A stretch of 64,000 bases of DNA from positions 1-64,000 of the forward strand of contig VAYS01000003.1 in assembly GCA_005883215.1 (NCBI GenBank), given 5' to 3'. The notes beneath the pieces were generated by a model. That model was not told the DNA's origin, did not search any database, and saw only the letters and a list, made by a program, of their open reading frames with translations. The DNA is from Actinomycetota bacterium. GTDB lineage: Bacteria > Actinomycetota > Thermoleophilia > Solirubrobacterales > Solirubrobacteraceae. Position 1 is the first letter of the stretch; every line of letters starts with the position of its first letter. The translations under genes and the position numbers were made by a program. Positions 19,194 to 28,132 of the stretch are shown here, piece after piece.

Positions 19194-21115
19194 AGCTGGG
19201 GCACCCACAGGTCGGGCCCGTACTCGTGCCGGGGCTCGGCGGCAAAGCCGACGTAGGACTCGACCTTGAACGTCGCCGGGAAGTGCTCGTCGCCGGGGCC
19301 GGGGCGCTCGGCAACCATGCCCAGCTTTGGCCAGTCCCTGACCATCATCTCCAGGGTGGGCGGCCGGGTGGGCCGGGCGATGAAGCGCTCCCAGTCGTGG
19401 CGCCGGCGAAATGCCTGCATCCGCCCGGCGAGGGACCGACCGCGGTCCATGATCAGGCGGTAGTCGGCCTCGGTGAGCACCTGGTTGGGGATCCGCGCGG
19501 GCCAGAAGGTGGGCAGGACGCGCGAGATCCGCCTCTGATAGCCCGAGCGGCAGCTCGCCGCGTCGCTGTGCCAGGGCACGCCCAGCCAGCGCGTGAGCTC
19601 GCCCGGCGCACAGCCCTGCAGGGGACCGTTTGGGCTGAGCGCCACACGGGGGGTGAGCTCCTGACCCCAGTCGTGAAAGTCCACCGCCGTGCTGCGCATG
19701 CGCAGCCGGAACGCCGACTGCCACAGCGTGGGGGCGCGCATCACCCAGGGCGCCTCGATCCCGGGGTGATAGGCCCCGCCCAGGCACGACTCCAGCGCGG
19801 CGCGGTCCAGCGCGGCGGGTTGATCGGCCACGGCCAGCTGCGAGAGCGACGTCGGCCGGTGCAGTTGGGAGCGGTCATCGACGAACTGGCCACGGGCCCA
19901 GGCACCGAGCTTGCGGTACTGCAGGGCGGTCACGGCCAGGTACTGACGGGTGCTGGTCTCCGGGAAGGCGATCGCATCCCCGTACAGCTGTGGCGTTAGG
20001 CGCGGCTGGGCCGAGCGGAACGACGGGTCGCGGAACCGGCGGTAGAGCTGGGCCCGGAAGGAGGCGCCGGCGGCCGAACGGTCGGCGAGGCGCTCGAGCA
20101 TCGCCGGGGCGAGCCAGTCCTCGTTGCTCCCGAAGCCGTTGCTGCGCAAGTAGCCGGCGTTCACCCACTGCATGTCCACCAGCCGGGAAAAGAGCGGCAG
20201 GATGTCGTCGGCGAAGCTCACCGGCCCGGCGCCTAGCATGCCGGCGCTGACCAGGGCGGATCGAGCCGAGTCGTAGAGCGAGACCAGGCCGGGTCCCATC
20301 CCCGGGCCGTAGTTGGGGGGCGTTGCCAGCACCCACGCGGGCTCGGCCTCGATGCGTCGGCCGCCGAGGCGCACGGTGGCCCGGACCGGCCCGTCGCAGA
20401 CGTCGTCAGCCCAGCCGTTGTCGCCCGAGAACGTCGCCAGCGGAGCGTTGCCGGGAGAGTAGCCCCCGCCCGCGGCGGGGAGGAAGACGAGACGCCCGTC
20501 GGCGTCGGTCATCAGCTCGCCCAGGCCCACCCTCTGACCGAGGAACGAGCCGCCGTCCAGCGGCACCGGTCCGTGCGCCCGGCCGCTGACCGAACGCTCG
20601 TCGGCGGCGACCACCAGGCGCCGGCGCTCCTTGACCGCCGGGTTGCGGCGTAGAGCCGGCTTGGCCCCCGGGAGGTCGAAGGCGATGCCGAAGTCGTACC
20701 AGTCCGCCTTGCTGTTGGCCACGTTGACCCGCCAGGTGATCTGGGCGTCCCCGGCGGTCAGCTCGCGCACCACCCGACCCGATCGATCGAGCCCGTAGAC
20801 CCGGAAGCGAGCGGCCTGGCGCGCCACCGCGCCGCGCGCGTCCTTGAAGCCCGAGGGGGCCCGAGGAAGGGTCCCGGGGACCTCGGGCCCGAAGAAGAAG
20901 GCGTCCGGGCTGTTTCCCACGCGCGCGATTCCCACCGCCGGGTGGATCGCCGCCCGGACGATGCGATCGTCCTCGCCTCCCCCACAGCCGGTCGCCCAGG
21001 GCAGGCCGGCGGTGGCCGCCGCCGCCGCGCTGGCCTGAACAAAGGCGCGGCGCGTCACCAGCGCGCCCGGGCGCTCCCCGGGCGGGCGCGATCGCTCTGC
21101 GGTGTCCGCGGTCAA
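19190..21115 (-). CDS. LodA-like (CTQ) amino-acid oxidase precursor, Tat/lipoprotein signal
   Basis: Family mark: AAIHPAVGIARVGNSPDAFFFGPE near residues 55-78, the opening motif of LodA/GoxA oxidases. These deaminate amino acids to an aldehyde or keto product with ammonia and peroxide, using a cysteine-tryptophylquinone. Candidate cofactor residues are C444 (CLGGAYHPGIE) and W515 (VPWHSDAASC), at roughly LodA-like spacing. The N-terminus has a twin-arginine motif (TRRAFVQAS) and a lipobox-like ATGC (C44), so the enzyme is probably exported and lipid-anchored. The listed start is a TTG at 21115, giving 641 aa. A GTG at 21058 would begin MTRRAFVQAS and looks at least as good. Substrate unknown. 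Confidence 0.85.
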   Translation of the reverse strand: MTADTAERSRPPGERPGALVTRRAFVQASAAAAATAGLPWATGCGGGEDDRIVRAAIHPAVGIARVGNSPDAFFFGPEVPGTLPRAPSGFKDARGAVARQAARFRVYGLDRSGRVVRELTAGDAQITWRVNVANSKADWYDFGIAFDLPGAKPALRRNPAVKERRRLVVAADERSVSGRAHGPVPLDGGSFLGQRVGLGELMTDADGRLVFLPAAGGGYSPGNAPLATFSGDNGWADDVCDGPVRATVRLGGRRIEAEPAWVLATPPNYGPGMGPGLVSLYDSARSALVSAGMLGAGPVSFADDILPLFSRLVDMQWVNAGYLRSNGFGSNEDWLAPAMLERLADRSAAGASFRAQLYRRFRDPSFRSAQPRLTPQLYGDAIAFPETSTRQYLAVTALQYRKLGAWARGQFVDDRSQLHRPTSLSQLAVADQPAALDRAALESCLGGAYHPGIEAPWVMRAPTLWQSAFRLRMRSTAVDFHDWGQELTPRVALSPNGPLQGCAPGELTRWLGVPWHSDAASCRSGYQRRISRVLPTFWPARIPNQVLTEADYRLIMDRGRSLAGRMQAFRRRHDWERFIARPTRPPTLEMMVRDWPKLGMVAERPGPGDEHFPATFKVESYVGFAAEPRHEYGPDLWVPQL

Positions 21116-21301
21116 GCGCTGGGTCGCCTTGTGTCGATGATCGCTGGTGTCGAGAATCGGTCGGTAGGGCCCCGGCCCGCGCCGGGCGGGCCGATCCTGT
21201 CAGCCGCTTCGAGCTGCGTCCAGGGTGGAATTCGGGACCGCCTGCGGTGGCATCGGGGCCGCCCTCTACCCTGGGTCTCAGGTACGTCGAGGAAAGGTCC
21301 C

Positions 21302-21478
21302 ATGGCCAAGACCAGCCAAGAGCGCCAACGAGAGCGAAGAGCCGAGCGCCTGAAGGAGATCAAGCGCCAAGTCGACGAGGGATCGCTCGTCATCCGCAAG
21401 ATGACCGCGCGCGAACGCGCCAAGTACGCGCCCCGCGCCAAGCCGGACTCGAGCCGGCGCAACCGCCCCCGACGCTAG
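21302..21478 (+). CDS. Small basic conserved-looking protein
   Basis: A 58-residue protein, MAKTSQERQRERRAERLKEIK, then DEGSLVIRKMTARERAKYAP and a basic tail. It has a good ribosome site (AGGAAAGG) before the ATG. It is highly charged, with a helical first half. It resembles small uncharacterised actinobacterial proteins I remember, but I cannot name a family. It lies divergent from the oxidase gene and convergent with the P450 gene (10 nt apart). Confidence 0.7.
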   Translation: MAKTSQERQRERRAERLKEIKRQVDEGSLVIRKMTARERAKYAPRAKPDSSRRNRPRR

Positions 21479-21487
21479 GCCCCGATC

Positions 21488-22981
21488 TCAGGCGGCCAGC
21501 GGGGCGGGCTGGGGAGCCCGACCGGTCCGCAGACGATCGAGCAGCACCGCCGGGCTGCCGCGGCGAGGCGACAGGGTGATCGCCCGGCGGCGGGTGAACT
21601 CCACGCCGCCCTGACCCGGGCGCAGCTCGAAGCGGCGAAGCAGCGCGCGCAGGACGACCTTCATCTCGACCGTGGCGAAGCTCGCGCCCAGGCAGCGCCG
21701 CCGACCGCCCCCGAACGGCAGCCAGGTGTAGGTGCCGGGCGGCTGCTCGAGGAAGCGCTCGGGGCGAAACGCGTAGGGGTCGGGGTAGACCGCGGCGTCG
21801 TGGTGGACCAGGTATGCGCTGGCCACCAGCGCGGCACCCGGCGGGTAGGTCCACGGCCCGATGGTGACCGGCTCCTTGACCAGCCGCGGCTCGGCGTTGG
21901 GCAGGACCGGGCGCCGGCGCAGGGTCTCCTGGACGGTGGCGGTCAGGTAGGCGTCGCGCTCGCCCGCCGGTCCTGACTCTGCGGCGTCGCCCCCGCCTCC
22001 GGCGCCGCCCTCGCCGTCGGCGTCGACCTCGGCGCGCAGACGGCGCAGCGGGCCTGGGTTTCGCAGCAGGGCGTGGACCGCCCAGGCCAGCTCGGAGGCG
22101 GTCGTCTCGTGCCCGGCCACGAGCATGGTCATGAGCTCGTCGCGGATCTCCTGGTCGTCCATGGGCGAGCCGTCCTCGTGGCGGGCCTGGAGCAGAAGCG
22201 CCAGCACGTCGTCGCGGTGGGGTGAGTCCGCGGCGTCGCCGGCCGGGCCCTGTGCGGCCCGCCGCCGCTCCTCGATTAGGGCGAACACCAGCTCATCGGC
22301 GTGGGCCATGGCCTCGGCGAACTCGCGCGCCGGGGCAAACAGGGCGAGGGCGCGCTCAGGGAGCGGCAGCAGCGACAGGGGATTGGTGCCGAAGCGCAGG
22401 ATCCGGGTCAGCCGCTGGCGCAGCTCCTCGAGCCGCTCGCCGTCGTCCAGGCCGAAGACCGTGCGCAGGATGATCTCCAGGGTCAGACGCTGAAAGCGGG
22501 GATGAAGCGCGATCTCCCGATCGCGCGGCCAGGAGTCGAGCTCGCGCTCGGTGAGCTCGGCCATGAGCCCGCACAGGGCCTGGACGCTCTCGCCGTGAAA
22601 GGCGGGGAGCAGCAGCTTGCGCTGCTCGAGGTGGGGCTGCTCGTCGAGCAGGATCACCGAGTTGACCCCCACCACCGGCTCCAGCACGGCGGCGCCCTCG
22701 CCCGGATGGAGCACCGCGGGGTCGGCCATGAATGCCTGCTTGATCTCCTCGGGATCCGAGAGCTGCACGAAGGGCGGCGTGCGCAGCAGGTTGAGGGTGA
22801 AGCGGGGCCCGTAGGTGCGGCGGCAGCGCTCGAGCAGGGGGATCGTCCGGCTCCACCAGGCGAGCGTCTGCACCGCCGCCGGCGCGCGGGGCCCCGGCGG
22901 CAGCCCGTCGGGGACGGGCGGGGGGGCGGGCTCTGCGGGCTCCCGGGTGATTGACTGCGGACGCGCGGCTACCTGGCTCAT
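21488..22981 (-). CDS. Cytochrome P450
   Basis: A heme-thiolate monooxygenase. Visible are the I-helix AGHETT, the K-helix ExxR (QETLRRR) and the heme ligand loop FGGGRRRCLGASFA near the C-terminus. I chose the ATG at 22981 because GGGAGAAG lies just upstream; an ATG seven codons earlier is possible. The length is 497 aa, partly because of a Gly/Asp/Glu-rich insertion after the I-helix (GEGGAGGGGDAAESG). The N-terminal PPGPRAPAAVQTLAWW pattern recalls the CYP135/CYP138-type enzymes of mycobacteria (from memory). No ferredoxin or reductase is adjacent. Confidence 0.92.
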   Translation of the reverse strand: MSQVAARPQSITREPAEPAPPPVPDGLPPGPRAPAAVQTLAWWSRTIPLLERCRRTYGPRFTLNLLRTPPFVQLSDPEEIKQAFMADPAVLHPGEGAAVLEPVVGVNSVILLDEQPHLEQRKLLLPAFHGESVQALCGLMAELTERELDSWPRDREIALHPRFQRLTLEIILRTVFGLDDGERLEELRQRLTRILRFGTNPLSLLPLPERALALFAPAREFAEAMAHADELVFALIEERRRAAQGPAGDAADSPHRDDVLALLLQARHEDGSPMDDQEIRDELMTMLVAGHETTASELAWAVHALLRNPGPLRRLRAEVDADGEGGAGGGGDAAESGPAGERDAYLTATVQETLRRRPVLPNAEPRLVKEPVTIGPWTYPPGAALVASAYLVHHDAAVYPDPYAFRPERFLEQPPGTYTWLPFGGGRRRCLGASFATVEMKVVLRALLRRFELRPGQGGVEFTRRRAITLSPRRGSPAVLLDRLRTGRAPQPAPLAA

Positions 22982-23045
22982 GGCTTCTCCCATCGGCAGC
23001 ACCTCTCCGCCGGATCTCCCCGGCCCGGCACTCTACGCCTAGGCG

Positions 23046-23831
23046 GTGTCCGCTTCCACCGACACGTCGGCGGCGGGGGCGGCGGGACCCGGGCCGGTTA
23101 CCCGGCTGACGATCGAATACGACGGGTCCGGCTTCTCGGGCTGGGCGCGCCAGGCGGGGCTGCGCACCGTCCAGGAGGAGCTCGAGCGCGCCCTGGCCAC
23201 GATCCTGGGCCAGCCGCCGGGCCTCACCGTGGCCGGGCGCACCGACGCCGGCGTGCACGCGTGGGGGCAGGTGGCCAGCTACCCTGGGGAGGCGGTCGAC
23301 CCCGCGAGCGTCAACGGGCTGCTGCCGGCCGACGTGTGCGTACTCGACTCCCGGCCGGCGCCGGCGGGCTTCGACGCCCGCCGCTCGGCGCGCTCGCGCA
23401 CCTATTGCTACCGGCTGCTTCACCGCCGGGCGCGCAGCGCGTTCGAGCGCGGCCGGGCGCTGTGGTGGCCGCGACGGCTGGCCCGCGCCGACCTGCACGA
23501 GTGCGCCGCGGCGCTAGAAGGCAGCCACGACTTCACCGCCTTTACCCCCGCCCAGACCGAGCACGTGCGCTTCGAGCGCCAGGTCCTGGGGGCCGTGTGG
23601 CGCGAGCACGGCGACCTGCTCGAGTTCTGGATCGAGGCCGACACCTTCATGCGCCACATGAACCGGATCCTGGTGGGGACGATGCTCGAGGTGGCGAGCG
23701 GGCGACGTAGCCTGGGCTCCTTCCGGGAGCTGCTCGCCGGGCGCCCCCGCTCAGCGGCCGGCGCCACCGCCCCCGCCCACGGGCTGTACCTGGCCCGGGT
23801 GGGCTACCCCGATCCGCCCGCCGGCGGCTGA
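23046..23831 (+). CDS. truA: tRNA pseudouridine synthase A
   Basis: Converts uridines 38-40 of the tRNA anticodon stem-loop to pseudouridine. The catalytic aspartate lies in GRTDAGVHAWGQV (near residues 65-77). RLTIEYDGSGFSGWARQ opens the domain, and the second half has the HDFTAFTPA and FMRHMNRILVGT blocks. The GTG start gives 261 aa with an Ala/Gly-rich lead. In many Gram-positive bacteria truA directly follows rplQ; here 5.5 kb separate them. Confidence 0.95.
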   Translation: MSASTDTSAAGAAGPGPVTRLTIEYDGSGFSGWARQAGLRTVQEELERALATILGQPPGLTVAGRTDAGVHAWGQVASYPGEAVDPASVNGLLPADVCVLDSRPAPAGFDARRSARSRTYCYRLLHRRARSAFERGRALWWPRRLARADLHECAAALEGSHDFTAFTPAQTEHVRFERQVLGAVWREHGDLLEFWIEADTFMRHMNRILVGTMLEVASGRRSLGSFRELLAGRPRSAAGATAPAHGLYLARVGYPDPPAGG

Positions 23832-23903
23832 CCGGCGCCGGAACCCCGACCGGGCCCCCCGCCGCTCCGGGGCGCTGCATCGCCCCCGAATATCCTCACA
23901 TGG

Positions 23904-24722
23904 GTGCGCGTGCTGCTCACCAACGACGATGGCATCGGCGCCCAGGGTCTACACACCCTGCGGCGCACGCTGCAGGAGGTCGCGGGCGTCGAGCTGGCGG
24001 TGATCGCCCCCGACAGCAACCGCTCGGCCACCGCCCGCTCGATAACCACCGGGCGCCCGCTGCTGGTGCAGGAGGTGCAGTTCGAGGACGGCACGGTGGG
24101 CTACGCGACCGACGGGACGCCGGTGGATTGCGTGCGCTTTGCCAGCCTGGGGTTGATCGACGGCTTCGAGGCCGAGCTGGTCGTCTCGGGCATCAACCAC
24201 GGCTCCAACCTGGGCGACGACATCACCTACTCGGGCACGGTGGCGGCGGCCCTGGAGGGGCTGGTGCTCGGCCTGCCCAGCCTCGCCGTCTCCCAGCAGT
24301 CCTCCGCCCGGGAGCTCGACTTTCGCCTCGGGCGCCACTTCGAGTTCGACGTGGCGGCGGACTTCGTGGCCGGCCTGGTGGACGAGCTTCGCGACGCTCC
24401 GCTGCCCGCGGGGACGCTGCTCAACGTCAACGTCCCCGGCGGGCGGCCCGAGGGCGTCGAGGTCACCCGTCTGGGCAAGCGCATCTATCGCGACGAGCTA
24501 AAGCCCGCCCCCGAGCAGGAGGAGGGTAGCCGCCGCTACTGGATCTACGGCTCGGATCCCGGCTATGAGGACGAGCCGGGGACCGACCTGGCCGCGGTGG
24601 CGGCGGGACGGATCGCGGTCACGCCGCTGAACTTCGACCTCACCGACCTGGCCGGGATGGACGCGCTCGCGCGGCGCGACCTCGGTCGCCTGGTGGTCCC
24701 GGCCGCGCGCGAGGTCGAGTGA
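23904..24722 (+). CDS. surE: 5'/3'-nucleotidase SurE
   Basis: A metal-dependent nucleoside monophosphatase linked to stationary-phase survival. The metal-binding start MRVLLTNDDGIGAQGL (D8, D9), the NRSATARS serine and the GINHGSNLGDDITYSGTVAAA block are all present. Length is 272 aa. The final bases GTGA overlap the ligA start, so translation of the two is likely coupled. Confidence 0.95.
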   Translation: MRVLLTNDDGIGAQGLHTLRRTLQEVAGVELAVIAPDSNRSATARSITTGRPLLVQEVQFEDGTVGYATDGTPVDCVRFASLGLIDGFEAELVVSGINHGSNLGDDITYSGTVAAALEGLVLGLPSLAVSQQSSARELDFRLGRHFEFDVAADFVAGLVDELRDAPLPAGTLLNVNVPGGRPEGVEVTRLGKRIYRDELKPAPEQEEGSRRYWIYGSDPGYEDEPGTDLAAVAAGRIAVTPLNFDLTDLAGMDALARRDLGRLVVPAAREVE

Positions 24723-26740
24723 GCGTCCCCGCGCAGGCGAAGAAGCGCGCCGCCGAGCTGCGCGAGCAGCTCACCCACCACGCCCATCGCTATTACGTCC
24801 TCGACGATCCGGAGATCGGCGATGACGTCTACGACGCGCTCATGGATGAACTCCGGGCGCTCGAGGGCGAGCACCCCGCCCTGGCCGCGCCCGACTCGCC
24901 CACCCAGCGGGTGGGGGGCGAGCCGGTCGAGCACCTGGCCAAGGTCTCCCACCTGCAGCCGATGCTCTCGCTGGACAACGTGCGGTCGGCCGAGGAGCTG
25001 GGGGCCTGGCTTTCGCGCATGCGGGGACACCTGGCTCGGGAGGGGATCTCCGATCCGCGCTTCGAGTTCGTGGCCGAGCCCAAGATCGACGGGCTGGCGA
25101 TCTCCCTGGTCTACCGCGACGGGGTGCTCGAGCGCGGCGCCACCCGGGGCAACGGGCAGATCGGCGAGGACGTCACCCACAATCTGCGCACCATCAAGAC
25201 GATCCCCCTGCGCATCGAGGACGCCCCCCCGGTGCTCGAGGTGCGCGGCGAGGTGTACATGTCGCTGCCCGACTTCGCCGCCCTCAACGAGCGCCGGGCC
25301 GAGCAGGGCCTGTCCACGTTTGCCAACCCCCGCAACTCGGCCGCGGGGACGGTGCGCCAGCTCGACCCCGCCCTGGCCGCCGAGCGACCCCTGTCGATGT
25401 GGTGCTACGGGGTGGGGAGGGTCGAGGGCCTTGAGCTCCCCACCCACTGGGAGGCGCTGCAGTGGCTGCGCTCCCGCGGCTTTCGCATCAACGCCGACGT
25501 GCAGATGCTGGGCTCCGAGGAGGAGGTGATCGAGCAGTGCCGGGCGTGGGAGGGGCGCCGGGGGGCGCTGGACTTCGAGATCGACGGGGTCGTGGTCAAG
25601 GTCAACGACGTCGAGTTGCAGCGGCGGCTGGGCGCGGTGGGCAACGCCCCTCGGTGGTCGGTGGCGTGGAAGTTTCCCCCCACCACCGCGGTGACCCGGT
25701 TGCAGGCGGTGCAGTGGAACCCGGGCCGGTTCGGCGACCTGCACCCGTTCGCGGTGCTCGAGCCGGTGGCCGTCGGCGGGGTCACGCTCAAGCTGGCCAC
25801 GCTGCACAACGAGGAGGACCTGCGGCGCAAGGACGTCCGCCCGGGCGACGACGTGGTCGTGCTGCGCGCCGGCGACGTCATCCCCCAGGTGCTCTCGCCC
25901 GCGCCCCACGTGGCCGAGCGCTCCGACCGCCGCCGCCCGCCGCGCCCGCCCAAGCGCTGCCCGGTGTGCCGGACGCCGACGGTCAAGGCCGAGGGGGCGG
26001 TGTTCACCCGCTGTCCCAACCGCCTGTGTCCCGGGCGCCAATGGCAGCTGCTCAAGCACTTCGTCGCTCGCGGGGCGATGGACATCGATGGGCTGGGCGA
26101 GAAGCAGGTGGCCATGCTGATGGACCGGGGCCTGGTGCGCTCGGCCGCCGACTATTACCGGCTCGATCCCGCGCAGCTGGCCGAGATCGAGGGCTACGGG
26201 GAGGTGTCGATCCAGAACTTGCTTTCGGCGATCGAGCGCTCCAAGGAGCGTCCGTTTGACCGCGTGCTGTTCGCGTTGGGGCTCGAGGAGGTGGGCTTTG
26301 TCACCGCCCGCTCGCTGGCCCAGCAGTTTCGGTCGATCGACGGGTTGCTGGCGGCGTCGGTGGAGGAGATCGAGCAGACCCCGGGGGTAGGACCCAAGAT
26401 GGCGGCCGCGATCCACACCCAGCTGGCCGATCAGGGCACGCGCGAGCTGATCGGCGAGTTGCGCCAGGCCGGGCTTCGCTTCGAGCTCGAGGGGCCGCCG
26501 CCGGGAGAGGGGCGGTTGGCGGGAAAGACGCTGGTGCTCACCGGGACCCTGCCCACGCTCACCCGCGAGCAGGCCACCGAGCGGATCTTGGGCGCCGGGG
26601 GGCGGGTCACCGGCTCGGTATCCAAGAACACCGACTACCTGGTGGCCGGCGACAGCGCGGGCACAAAGCTCGCCAACGCCGAGCGCCTGGGCGTGCCGGT
26701 GATCGACGAGGCCGGTCTGCTGAAGCTGCTCGGCGCCTAG
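24719..26740 (+). CDS. ligA: NAD-dependent DNA ligase
   Basis: Seals nicks in replication and repair using NAD+. Domains in order: Ia (YYVLDDPEIGDDVYD), adenylation domain with the catalytic lysine in EPKIDGLAIS (near residue 123), OB fold, a four-Cys zinc finger (CPVC...CPNRLC), helix-hairpin-helix repeats (IEQTPGVGPKMAAAI) and a C-terminal BRCT domain (GKTLVLTGTLPTLTREQA). The OB entry reads NPGRFGDLHPFA, where most LigA proteins have GRTG.LTP.A. The length of 673 aa is normal. Confidence 0.97.
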   Translation: MSVPAQAKKRAAELREQLTHHAHRYYVLDDPEIGDDVYDALMDELRALEGEHPALAAPDSPTQRVGGEPVEHLAKVSHLQPMLSLDNVRSAEELGAWLSRMRGHLAREGISDPRFEFVAEPKIDGLAISLVYRDGVLERGATRGNGQIGEDVTHNLRTIKTIPLRIEDAPPVLEVRGEVYMSLPDFAALNERRAEQGLSTFANPRNSAAGTVRQLDPALAAERPLSMWCYGVGRVEGLELPTHWEALQWLRSRGFRINADVQMLGSEEEVIEQCRAWEGRRGALDFEIDGVVVKVNDVELQRRLGAVGNAPRWSVAWKFPPTTAVTRLQAVQWNPGRFGDLHPFAVLEPVAVGGVTLKLATLHNEEDLRRKDVRPGDDVVVLRAGDVIPQVLSPAPHVAERSDRRRPPRPPKRCPVCRTPTVKAEGAVFTRCPNRLCPGRQWQLLKHFVARGAMDIDGLGEKQVAMLMDRGLVRSAADYYRLDPAQLAEIEGYGEVSIQNLLSAIERSKERPFDRVLFALGLEEVGFVTARSLAQQFRSIDGLLAASVEEIEQTPGVGPKMAAAIHTQLADQGTRELIGELRQAGLRFELEGPPPGEGRLAGKTLVLTGTLPTLTREQATERILGAGGRVTGSVSKNTDYLVAGDSAGTKLANAERLGVPVIDEAGLLKLLGA

Positions 26741-26759
26741 CCGAACCCAACCCTCGGGG

Positions 26760-28109
26760 TCAGCCGTCGTAGCGGGCCAGGGCGCTGGCCATCGCGTCCT
26801 GGGCCGAATGGGCGGTGCTTACGTCGACCGAGTTCATGAGGAAGGCGAAGGCCAGCGTGTGCCCGTCGGCGGCGCGACAGTAGCCGGCCAGGTTGGAGAC
26901 GTAGTTGAGCGTCCCGGTCTTGGCCTGGCAGCGGCCCTGGGCCGCCGTACCCCTCATGCGGTGAGCGAGCGTTCCGGTGCTCCCCGCCACCGGCAGCGCG
27001 CCGATCACGGCGGGGCCGATGGGCAGCGAGCGCAGCTTGGACAGCAGGGCGACGATCTGGCGGGGGCTGGTGTGGTCTGACCGCGACAGGCCCGAGCCGT
27101 CGACCACGGTGGGATGGATGCCCAGCGCGGCGATCTGGCCGCTCACCACCTGGGCGCCGGCGGGGGTCGATCCGTGGCCGCCGAACGTGGCGCCGAGGTC
27201 CTTGAGCAGCATCTCAGCGAAGAAGTTGTCCGACGGGCCGAGGGTCATGGCCACCAGGGTGCGCAGGGGGGGCGAGAGCGCTTGGGCGAGCAGAACGCTG
27301 TTGGGCGGGGTGCGCCCGGTGCGGGTGCGCTGGGAGACGTGCACCCCGCCGGTGCGCAGGGCGTGGGAGAAGCGGTCGGAGGCGAAGTCGGCCGGGGTGG
27401 GCGCCCGGGCGGTTCCGCTTTCCTGGCGGGCGCCGCGGTCAAACGCCAGACCGCTCAGGTCCCCCTCGATGTCCGAGTCGTAGCCGTAACCGGTGCGCGG
27501 CCCGCCGCGGCGGGAGTCCAGGAACGACTCGTCGCCCACCACGTGGCCCTGGAGCTGCTTGAGGCCGCCGCTGGCGATCACCGCGTGCACCAATGCCCCG
27601 ACCGTGGCCCCCTGGCCGTCGTAGTTGCGGCGGATGAAGCTCGAACTGCCGAAGGTGGGGTCGCCCCCGCCGCGCAGGTAGAGGTTGCCGCGCAGGATGC
27701 CCGCGGCGTCGGGGGGCTGGGGGGCATAGACCCGCGTGGCCAGGCGGCCCTGGGGGCCGAAACGAAGCAGGGCGGTAGTCATCGTGTAGAGCTTCTCCAC
27801 CGAGGCGGGGATGCGCGCCACGGTCGAGCGCTGGGAGAACAGGGAGGCCCCGGTGTTGAGGTCGACCACGTAGGCGCTGGCTCCGGATCCCACCCGAGCC
27901 ATCTGCCGGTCCAGCCTCGAGCTCAGGGCATCGGCCTGATAGGCGGTGGGGATCGACCACGCCGCCGCCGATCGGGCCGGGCCTGGGGGGGTGGCGCGCG
28001 TGGCGGCGCCTCCGCCCGGCGCGGCCCCCGCCGCGCCGGCGCCCACTGCCGCGGTGGCGGCGAGCAAGAGGGCAAGCCCAATCGCTCTCATGGGGCGATG
28101 GTGGAACAC
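26760..28109 (-). CDS. dacB: D-alanyl-D-alanine carboxypeptidase/endopeptidase, PBP4 (S13) type
   Basis: Trims peptidoglycan stem peptides outside the membrane. The penicillin-binding motifs are visible: SxxK as PASVEKLYT (S103, K106), SxN as PSDNFFAEML near 292, and KTG as QAKTGTLNYVSNLAGY near 395. A signal peptide is present (RAIGLALLLAATAAVGAGAAGA). The start may be the listed ATG (449 aa) or the ATG at 28091. It converges on ligA with an 19-nt gap. Confidence 0.93.
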   Translation of the reverse strand: MFHHRPMRAIGLALLLAATAAVGAGAAGAAPGGGAATRATPPGPARSAAAWSIPTAYQADALSSRLDRQMARVGSGASAYVVDLNTGASLFSQRSTVARIPASVEKLYTMTTALLRFGPQGRLATRVYAPQPPDAAGILRGNLYLRGGGDPTFGSSSFIRRNYDGQGATVGALVHAVIASGGLKQLQGHVVGDESFLDSRRGGPRTGYGYDSDIEGDLSGLAFDRGARQESGTARAPTPADFASDRFSHALRTGGVHVSQRTRTGRTPPNSVLLAQALSPPLRTLVAMTLGPSDNFFAEMLLKDLGATFGGHGSTPAGAQVVSGQIAALGIHPTVVDGSGLSRSDHTSPRQIVALLSKLRSLPIGPAVIGALPVAGSTGTLAHRMRGTAAQGRCQAKTGTLNYVSNLAGYCRAADGHTLAFAFLMNSVDVSTAHSAQDAMASALARYDG

Positions 28110-28132
28110 CGGCGGCCTAGAATAGGTGCGCC

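Noticed and set aside
24520-24535. GGGTAG box within surE as a promoter
   Set aside because: It lies in coding sequence, has no GTTT at the right distance and no start codon just downstream.
24563-26416. Long minus-strand open frame (617 codons) inside ligA
   Set aside because: Composition is a GC-rich shadow of ligA codons (repeated LGQR/HRPL patterns), with no domain motif; ligA on the plus strand is unmistakable.
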